In this document: piece by piece, positions 1 to 4,872 of the stretch
How the letters are laid out: each line of letters opens with the position of its first letter
Position numbering within the stretch: position 1 is the first letter of the stretch
DNA from: Pseudomonadota bacterium
Lineage (GTDB): Bacteria; Pseudomonadota; Gammaproteobacteria; Pseudomonadales; Azotimanducaceae
DNA length: 5,848 bases
Reading direction: 5' to 3'
Assembly (NCBI GenBank): GCA_027622495.1
Contig: JAQBYL010000279.1
Location: forward strand, 1-5,848
The notes under the pieces: model-generated
The model's input: only the letters and a program-made list of their open reading frames with translations
Told to the model about the DNA's origin: nothing
Database searches by the model: none
Position numbers and translations under genes: made by a program

Positions 1-278
1 CGGACCATGTACGGCCACAATGGCGGCCTGTTCCGTGGCGCCCGCTCTCGTGGCGCGAAGGCGCTATCGCCACCGGAGATATCAGCCCCAGCACAGAATG
101 CGCGCCCCGCCCCAGTGATCACGATTGCGCGCACATTGTCATCACCATCACAGGTATACATCGCTTCACTGAGCTCACCCGACATGACATCCGTCCAGGC
201 GTTTAACTGCTCCCGGCGGTTCAAGGTAACAACCGCTACGCGACCCGACACTTGCAGAGTAATTTGTTGAAAGTCCAG
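1..278 (-). CDS. Enoyl-CoA hydratase/isomerase (crotonase family), N-terminal part, runs off the left edge
   Basis: About 92 N-terminal codons are visible; the rest lies beyond position 1. The translation begins DFQQITLQVSGRVAVVTLNR and continues with REQLNAW, the usual crotonase opening of beta strands followed by a variant of the LNRPExxNA motif (Arg replaces the Pro). Further on comes VRAIVITGAGRAFCAGADIS; its AFCAGAD segment is the family motif that forms the first half of the oxyanion hole binding the acyl-CoA thioester. The family hydrates or isomerises acyl-CoA esters in the cytoplasm; the substrate cannot be told because the second half with the catalytic Glu residues is missing. Start: the family normally begins right at the DFQQ position, where the codon is CTG (276-278), preceded by AGGA with a 6-nt spacer. 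In-frame ATG (372-374) and GTG (333-335) would add about 32 or 19 residues that do not look like the family. The terminator at 436-470 separates it from the upstream hydrolase gene, so it probably has its own promoter. The family call is confident; the start is not. Confidence -1.
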   Translation of the reverse strand, partial: MDFQQITLQVSGRVAVVTLNRREQLNAWTDVMSGELSEAMYTCDGDDNVRAIVITGAGRAFCAGADISGGDSAFAPRERAPRNRPPLWPYMV

Positions 279-435
279 AGTTTTTCCTATGACATCGTTT
301 TGATAGTCGACGTTAGCATAGACTACGGCAGTCACAGCGGAGGGTTGGGTCCGGGCGCACTCCGGCGGCACCATGAATGGCAATGCCGCCGGCAACCGCG
401 CACTCAGCATCGGTAATCTATGTGAGCGAACGTTA

Positions 436-470
436 CTGAAAAGGGGCCGGATCTTCCGGCCCCTTTTCAG
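436..470 (-). terminator. Strong intrinsic terminator overlapping the hydrolase stop codon
   Basis: A perfect inverted repeat with 16-bp arms (436-451 and 455-470) and a 3-nt loop. Read on the minus strand it is CTGAAAAGGGGCCGGA, loop AGA, then the reverse complement ending in CCCCTTTTCAG. The GC-rich core is followed by a TTTT run inside the 3' arm, typical of intrinsic terminators that can work in both directions. The hydrolase stop codon TGA (467-469) lies within the 5' arm. Because the next gene (enoyl-CoA hydratase) is on the same strand, the terminator should insulate it from hydrolase transcription. Confidence -1.
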
Positions 471-1750
471 CAAGTCGGGAACGTCACCCGCGAACTGCCA
501 TCTTCGAGTATCAGTCTCAACAACTGCGCGGTACATGCATTGTTAACAATGCCCGCGTGATTGTCGGCGATTCCATAGACACCGGTGGTATTCCGCTGTG
601 CGGGGTATGCCAGCTCACTCTTCACCGTAACTACACCGTCGTCTGGCTGGCTGTCGCCGCCTGCCTCGTGGGCGAATGAAAACAGCAGGTGGTGGTTTGG
701 TCCGGCCGAGAAATCAGACTTTTCCAGACTCTGAATATAACGGCTGTTCGGCACCATCGACCACCACACCGGTGCAATCGTCGGTGCCCATTTAATGCCG
801 AGCTCGGCGCCAGCATGACCGGCAAAAGGGGTGGACATGGTGACATAGTTTCGGATGCGTGGACGCAGTCTCGGGTTTAGAGCATTCAGCATGCCCTGAC
901 TAACCAGCCCGCCCATGCTGTGTGCAATCACGTCGAGTTGCTGGATATCAAATTGATGCAGAACCTCTTCAACAGCTTTGGTCAGAGCGTACGAGGTAAA
1001 ATCGAGGGACAGACCGCTCGGGAAGTGAAAAAGCAGAATCTGATAATCGGCGAGAAACGGTTCAACAAGATGCTGGAACACCGGCGGAGAATCGTTGAGG
1101 CCGTGAACGAGCAGAATCGTTTTCTGGTGTGGTTTGAATTCCTGCAACGAGTATAGACCAAAGCCAATCTGTTCAAAAAAATGACCGGGTTCCCACATAC
1201 CAAGCCGGATATTTTCGGCAGAAAACCTGGGATCATCCCAGCTCACCACCTTCAGGAAATTAGCCGTGGACCCACCGTGTTGACGTTGTGACGCTATAGT
1301 GAAATCAAGCTCAATATCAAAGTTGCTGGTCGCATTCAGTTCGATGACCTGCTCACGCAAGGCACTGAAATCCGGTTGAACAGTGGTGTCGACATCCTGC
1401 AGCCAGTTGATCAGCGGAGTGTCGATACGGACGCCGGGTTCACCGGTCTGATACTTTGAATCGTCGTTAAGATCAGCAAATGCAAAAAGCGTATTCTGAC
1501 CGACGGATGCCAGCATCAGAAATTCTTCGCCGGCGACCACAGAGCTTGCGCCTGTCTGAACCAGCCCATTGTCGCTGTGTCGGAAAATACCGACCAGCAC
1601 ATTCGCATCGCCAGGTGAAGAAACGACTCTTGCCTTGAGATAACCATACTGGTGCTGGACGGTCTGCAGGTCCTGCTTCAGGTCGCGGACCATGCACCCG
1701 GGTAAGAGGGTCAGGAGGCTGGCCAGGATGATGATGAGAATTCTAGGCAT
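467..1750 (-). CDS. Lipoprotein alpha/beta hydrolase (lipase/esterase-like)
   Basis: A 427-aa protein when started at ATG 1748-1750. The N-terminus MPRILIIILASLLTLLPGC is a lipoprotein signal peptide with lipobox LPGC, so Cys19 is the expected lipidation site. The residue after it is Met, not Asp, which fits outer-membrane sorting. Residues about 20-165 are an extra domain, beta-rich in appearance, with an acidic loop DLNDDSKYQTGEPG resembling calcium-binding DxNxD loops. The hydrolase fold follows: LLVHGLND (oxyanion HG, about 216-217), AHSMGG (nucleophile Ser278), DDGVV (probable acid, Asp370 or 371) and ADNHAG (probable catalytic His398). Two Cys near the C-terminus (406, 427) could pair. 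The likely role is hydrolysis of an ester or lipid at the cell surface or in the periplasm; the substrate is unknown. An in-frame TTG at 1798 would give 443 aa, but it sits inside the promoter spacer and would put 16 polar residues before the signal peptide, so I reject it. No strong ribosome binding site precedes ATG 1750. Confidence -1.
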   Translation of the reverse strand: MPRILIIILASLLTLLPGCMVRDLKQDLQTVQHQYGYLKARVVSSPGDANVLVGIFRHSDNGLVQTGASSVVAGEEFLMLASVGQNTLFAFADLNDDSKYQTGEPGVRIDTPLINWLQDVDTTVQPDFSALREQVIELNATSNFDIELDFTIASQRQHGGSTANFLKVVSWDDPRFSAENIRLGMWEPGHFFEQIGFGLYSLQEFKPHQKTILLVHGLNDSPPVFQHLVEPFLADYQILLFHFPSGLSLDFTSYALTKAVEEVLHQFDIQQLDVIAHSMGGLVSQGMLNALNPRLRPRIRNYVTMSTPFAGHAGAELGIKWAPTIAPVWWSMVPNSRYIQSLEKSDFSAGPNHHLLFSFAHEAGGDSQPDDGVVTVKSELAYPAQRNTTGVYGIADNHAGIVNNACTAQLLRLILEDGSSRVTFPTC

Positions 1751-1780
1751 GTTTGATCTGACCGTAGACTTGATGCGATC

Positions 1781-1808
1781 ACTATATGGGGTCTTCAAGA
1801 CCCGTCAA
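1781..1808 (-). promoter_or_regulatory. Sigma70-like promoter of the lipoprotein hydrolase gene
   Basis: On the minus strand, TTGACG (1803-1808, 5 of 6 to the -35 consensus) is followed by a 16-nt spacer and TATAGT (1781-1786, 5 of 6 to the -10 consensus). Transcription should begin about 7 nt further on, near 1774, giving a leader of roughly 25 nt before ATG 1750. This is the best promoter match I see in the window, and it sets the start of the downstream gene. Confidence -1.
1789..1803. promoter_or_regulatory. Palindrome between -35 and -10: candidate operator
   Basis: A perfect interrupted palindrome, on the minus strand GGGTCTT-G-AAGACCC (7-bp arms, 1-nt centre). It fills nearly the whole spacer of the hydrolase promoter and touches the -35 element at 1803. 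A repressor dimer bound there would block RNA polymerase; a MerR-type activator also binds in this position, but those usually have 19-20 bp spacers and this one is 16. No regulator gene is next to it in the window. The symmetry is seen directly; operator function is inference. Confidence -1.
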
Positions 1809-1912
1809 CCGCCGTGACGCAGACCCTCTGTGATGCCTCGCCGCACTGCAAGCCTTCCATAGGTCATCGCGGTCCGCCTTGTTTGTTGATGCTCAAACCT
1901 GTACCGGTAGGG

Positions 1913-2205
1913 CTAAGCCTGCGGGGTGATCTCGATGATCTTGAGAGACTTTGAAAACCAACGCCAACTGAAGCCTGCAAGCTGCCGACCATACTGATCG
2001 TGCTTGGCCGAATCGTCAGTGATGATTACACCGTGGCCGGTGATCGGTTTTCCCGCCACCAGAACAGTCACTTCACTACCACCAATAAAATTGTGCCACC
2101 AGGTCGCTTCGGTCCCGATCACATAGGTACCTTCCGGTGTTTGCCGATAGTTCACCGGGAATTGAAGGCGTTACCGTACCAGCGGGTGAATGTTCGAAGT
2201 GTCAT
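1913..2205 (-). pseudogene. Deazaflavin-dependent (nitro)reductase family gene, apparently with an internal deletion and frameshift
   Basis: Two pieces in different frames. From ATG 2203-2205 comes MTLRTFTRWYGNAFNSR, then TGA at 2152-2154. The second frame, openable at GTG 2153-2155, gives 80 aa: MNYRQTPEGTYVIGTEATWW, then HNFIGGSEVTVLVAGK and a tail ending in KIIEITPQA. The TWWxNFxGGxxVTV pattern resembles small deazaflavin/F420-dependent nitroreductase-like proteins (PF04075-type fold), which bind a flavin-type cofactor in the cytoplasm. Read upstream of the GTG, the second frame gives LQFPVNYRQ, like the strand that follows the GRKSG motif in the family. That motif and about 20-30 residues around it are absent, so the product would lack part of the cofactor site. 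The GTGA overlap of stop and start could also mean coupled translation of a short leader and an 80-aa protein. I favour a pseudogene; the family call rests on memory of motifs and is moderate. Confidence -1.
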
Positions 2206-2229
2206 GCACCCAACATAGCAGTGCGGAGC

Positions 2230-2293
2230 AGGTGCAACCAGAGGTGCGAAACCGCCGCTTGCGTTAGTTCACTCACATTGCTGGTCACTCACA
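2230..2293. repeat. Two pairs of short direct repeats in the divergent intergenic region
   Basis: AGGTGC occurs at 2230-2235 and 2242-2247 (12-bp period, each followed by an A-rich AACC-type tail). TCACTCACA occurs at 2269-2277 and 2285-2293 (16-bp period). The second pair ends 12 bp before the permease start at 2306. Same-orientation pairs of this kind can be binding sites for response-regulator dimers, but no -35/-10 pair of good quality could be placed with them. The repeats are seen directly; a regulatory role is inference. Otherwise I see nothing in 2206-2305. Confidence -1.
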
Positions 2294-2305
2294 CCCTGAG
2301 CTAGG

Positions 2306-4120
2306 ATGGCGGCCCGACGGACTTCGAGCTTGTTAGAAGGTATGACGGTTGAGATCCTGCTGACACTCGGCGTCCTTGGCTCATGTCTCGGGACTTTGTT
2401 ATTCACCCGCATCGCACCGGATGCGGTATTGCTTGCGGGTCTGGTGGTGCTGATGACCACCGGTGTTCTGGGCCCTGCGGATGCGCTGGTCGGATTTTCC
2501 AATGAAGGCATGCTGACGGTTGCCGTGATGTACGTCCTGGCGGCCGGCTTGCGCGAAACCGGTGCAATTGAAGGGGTTGTCGGCAAGCTGTTCAAAGACA
2601 CTCAGTCCCTTCCCGCTGTGCAGCTTCGGATGATGCTGCCGGTCAGCGCGATCAGCGCTTTTGTTAACAACACGCCGGTGGTGGCCAGTTTCATCCCCGC
2701 CGTGTCGGACTGGGCGCGTAAGCGACGCATCTCGCCCTCCAAGTTGATGCTACCGCTCAGCTACGCAGCCATTTTTGGTGGCTCCTGTACTCTGATTGGC
2801 ACCAGTACCAACCTGATCGTGCACGGTATGTTGCTCACCACCCCGGGTGCCCGGGGCTTTGACTTTTTTGAACTCGCCTGGGTAGGCATCCCCTGTGCGA
2901 TCATCGGCTTTATCTATGTGCTGCTCTTCAGCCCCAAATTGCTGAGGGTGCGCATCCCGCCGTTGCAGATACTCGAAAATGCCCGCGAATACACGGTCGA
3001 AATGCGCGTCGAGGCAGGCAGCCCGCTGGTTGGCAAAACGGTTGAGGCCGCAGGTTTGCGTCACCTGCCTGGTCTCTTCCTGATCGAGATCAATCGCGGT
3101 CGGAACGTTATTCCGGCAGTGTCGCCAGCGGAGGTCCTTGAAGCGGACGACCATCTGGTGTTTGCCGGGATCACCGATTCGGTGATCGACCTGCAGAAAA
3201 TCCGCGGTCTGACCCCTGCTACCGATCAGTTATTCAAACTCGACCAACCCCGACCGAACCGCAGATTCATCGAAGCAGTGATTGCACGGCGATCACCCGT
3301 GGTGGGTCGGACCATCCGCGAAGGTCAGTTCCGATCGCGCTACGGTGCGGTGATTATTGCTGTGGCCCGGGGTGGAAGGCGCATACGCAGCAAGATCGGT
3401 GACATCGTTCTGGAAGGGGGTGACACCCTGCTGCTGGAAACCGACGAACCGTTCATGCAGCAACACCGCAACTCCCGGGATTTTCTGCTTTTACGCATGG
3501 TGAGCGGTGCAGCAGCTCCGCGCCATGAACATACCGTGACTGCCTGGGCGATACTGTTCGGGGTGGTGGTGATTGGCGCAACCGGCATATTAAGTGTGTT
3601 GAACGCGGTGCTGATCGGCGCAGGTCTGATGCTTGCCACCCGTTGCTGTTCCATCAGTGTGGCGCGCAACAGTATTGATCTTCAGGTGCTCGTTGTTATT
3701 GCGAGCGCATTGGGCATCGGTCGGGCGATGCAGCTGACCGGGGCAGGTGAAATTCTTGCCTCGCCGTTCATGGAGTTTGCTGGTCAACATCCTGTGCTCA
3801 TGTTGGCCGTTCTGTTTGCAGTGACGTCAATGCTCACCGAAGTGATCTCCAACAATTCAGCTGCGGCGCTGATGTTCCCGATTGTGCTTGCCACCTCTGT
3901 TGATTTTGGCATTGATATCATGCCGCTTGCTGTGACAGTCACTATTGCTGCTTCCGCCAGTTTTTCCACACCGATCGGTTATCAGACCAACCTCATGGTC
4001 ATGGGACCGGGTGGTTACCGGTTTTCTGATTACACGCGATTTGGTTTGCCGCTGAACGTTCTGTTTGGCCTGACGACGGTGCTGATCGTGCCCTGGGTGT
4101 GGCCGTTGACGCCCGCCTGA
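2306..4120 (+). CDS. SLC13/DASS-type permease with two central TrkA-C (RCK_C) domains
   Basis: A 604-aa inner-membrane protein. Residues about 15-210 hold the first bundle of hydrophobic segments, including FVNNTPVVASF (NNT 121-123) and GTSTNLIVHG (TSTN 166-169). Residues about 225-300 and 317-395 are two RCK_C-like domains, each with a SPLVGKT or SPVVGRT opening and a DDHLVFAG or GDTLLLET end. Residues about 410-600 are the second membrane bundle, with EVISNNSAAALMFP (SNNSA 515-519) and FSTPIGYQTNLMVMGPGGY. The paired N-N-T and S/T-x-x-x-x-T-N motifs in both halves are the substrate/sodium site pattern of the SLC13 superfamily. Family members carry sulfate, dicarboxylates or similar anions, usually with Na+; which one is not shown here. 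Length fits the roughly 600-aa subfamily with inserted TrkA-C domains. The ATG at 2342 (MTVEILLTLG) would place the first membrane segment right at the N-terminus and is a real alternative start; neither start has a well-spaced ribosome site. The stop is doubled (TGATGA). Confidence -1.
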   Translation: MAARRTSSLLEGMTVEILLTLGVLGSCLGTLLFTRIAPDAVLLAGLVVLMTTGVLGPADALVGFSNEGMLTVAVMYVLAAGLRETGAIEGVVGKLFKDTQSLPAVQLRMMLPVSAISAFVNNTPVVASFIPAVSDWARKRRISPSKLMLPLSYAAIFGGSCTLIGTSTNLIVHGMLLTTPGARGFDFFELAWVGIPCAIIGFIYVLLFSPKLLRVRIPPLQILENAREYTVEMRVEAGSPLVGKTVEAAGLRHLPGLFLIEINRGRNVIPAVSPAEVLEADDHLVFAGITDSVIDLQKIRGLTPATDQLFKLDQPRPNRRFIEAVIARRSPVVGRTIREGQFRSRYGAVIIAVARGGRRIRSKIGDIVLEGGDTLLLETDEPFMQQHRNSRDFLLLRMVSGAAAPRHEHTVTAWAILFGVVVIGATGILSVLNAVLIGAGLMLATRCCSISVARNSIDLQVLVVIASALGIGRAMQLTGAGEILASPFMEFAGQHPVLMLAVLFAVTSMLTEVISNNSAAALMFPIVLATSVDFGIDIMPLAVTVTIAASASFSTPIGYQTNLMVMGPGGYRFSDYTRFGLPLNVLFGLTTVLIVPWVWPLTPA

Positions 4121-4209
4121 TGAGATCTCTGGTTGGGATGTTAGAATTGTTCCAGCCGGGGGCCAATAGATTTGCTAGTCTGTACAGATCACAAAAAGGG
4201 AATTAACCA

Positions 4210-4830
4210 ATGATAAAACTGTACGGATTCACCCTCAGCAACTACTTCAACATGGTCAAGATGGGCTTGCTTGAGAAGGGCCTTGAATACGAGTTTGTTG
4301 AAACTCAGGCAAGTCAGGATGACGCATATCTGTCGAAAAGTCCCATGGGCAAGGTGCCTTGCATCGAAGCCGAAGGTGGCTTTTTAAGCGAGGCGAACGT
4401 GATCCTGGAATACCTGGATGAAGTCGGCAGTGGTCCCGCATTGATGCCGAAAGACCCGCTGCAACGGGCCAGAGTGCGCGAACTGATGAAAGAAATGGAG
4501 TTGTACATCGAGTTGCCTGCGCGGACCTGCTTTCCCGAGGCTTTTTTCGGCAACAAGGTCAGCGATGAGGTAAAAGCCAAGGCCAAGGCAGACCTGGCCA
4601 AGGGTGTTGCCTGCCTTAAAAGAAACGGCAAATTCTCACCCTATGTGGCGGGTGATACGTTCACCAATGCCGATATCATCTTCCAGTATTCCGTTGGTCT
4701 CGCCTCCGCCTGCGCGAAGCGGGTGCTTGGCATGAATCTGCTCGAAGACTTTCCGCAGGCCAAGGCCTTGTCGGAACTGATCAACTCCAGAGAGTCAGCG
4801 AAACAGGTCGCGGCAGATCAGAAAAAATAG
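4210..4830 (+). CDS. Glutathione S-transferase family protein
   Basis: A 206-aa cytosolic protein of standard length for the family. Residues 1-75 are the thioredoxin-like domain: MIKLYGFTLSNYFNMVKMGL with candidate catalytic Ser10 (Tyr12 nearby), SPMGKVPCIE with the conserved cis-Pro at 50, and LSEANVILEYLDE, which matches the glutathione-binding E-S/T-xx-I motif except that Ala62 stands where Ser/Thr is usual. Residues about 83-200 are the all-helical domain, with the N-capping box FTNADI (Thr152, Asp155) that marks the GST C-terminal fold. It should conjugate glutathione to electrophiles or act in a related thiol reaction; class and substrate are not evident. The start is well supported: AAGGGA at 4196-4201 lies 8 nt before the ATG. 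It follows the permease by 89 nt on the same strand, so joint transcription is possible, although no terminator or good promoter could be recognised in the gap. It is convergent with the alcohol dehydrogenase gene. Confidence -1.
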   Translation: MIKLYGFTLSNYFNMVKMGLLEKGLEYEFVETQASQDDAYLSKSPMGKVPCIEAEGGFLSEANVILEYLDEVGSGPALMPKDPLQRARVRELMKEMELYIELPARTCFPEAFFGNKVSDEVKAKAKADLAKGVACLKRNGKFSPYVAGDTFTNADIIFQYSVGLASACAKRVLGMNLLEDFPQAKALSELINSRESAKQVAADQKK

Positions 4831-4832
4831 AT

Positions 4833-4867
4833 CAGACTTTCTGTGCTTTTAAGCATGGCGCAGTCTG
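4833..4867. terminator. Possible weak terminator between convergent genes
   Basis: The 42-nt gap between two convergent stop codons contains outer arms CAGACT (4833-4838) and AGTCTG (4862-4867) around an inner small hairpin TGCTT-TT-AAGCA (4844-4855). There is no long T run on either side, so this would be a weak intrinsic terminator at best. Position between convergent genes is the main support. Confidence -1.
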
Positions 4868-4872
4868 TGAGA

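Noticed and set aside
7..270. An 87-codon plus-strand open frame
   Set aside because: It is the complement of the enoyl-CoA hydratase coding sequence, whose minus-strand translation has clear crotonase motifs; the plus-strand translation resembles nothing.
315..320. TATGCT on the minus strand as a -10 for the enoyl-CoA hydratase
   Set aside because: It matches 4 of 6 and is well placed for a start at 278, but no -35 can be found at the proper distance.
1751..1798. TTG-initiated 16-residue extension of the hydrolase
   Set aside because: It overlaps the promoter spacer and the -10 element and would put polar residues ahead of a complete lipoprotein signal peptide.
2269..2601. A 110-codon minus-strand open frame over the start of the permease
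   Set aside because: Low-complexity Ser/Thr/Pro translation, antisense to a well-supported membrane protein; a shadow frame.
2750..3154. A 134-codon minus-strand open frame inside the permease gene
   Set aside because: Antisense to conserved SLC13 and TrkA-C regions, with no recognisable domain and no promoter or ribosome site.
3340..3969. Several minus-strand frames of 61-109 codons
   Set aside because: All antisense to the permease, no family resemblance.
4122..4129. GAGATCTC 8-bp palindrome just after the permease stop
   Set aside because: Palindromes this short are expected many times by chance, and there is no stem extension or T run to make it a terminator.
4147..4181. Possible GST promoter (TTGTTC with TAGTCT or TTTGCT)
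   Set aside because: Spacers are 23 and 18 nt with poor -10 matches; not good enough to list.
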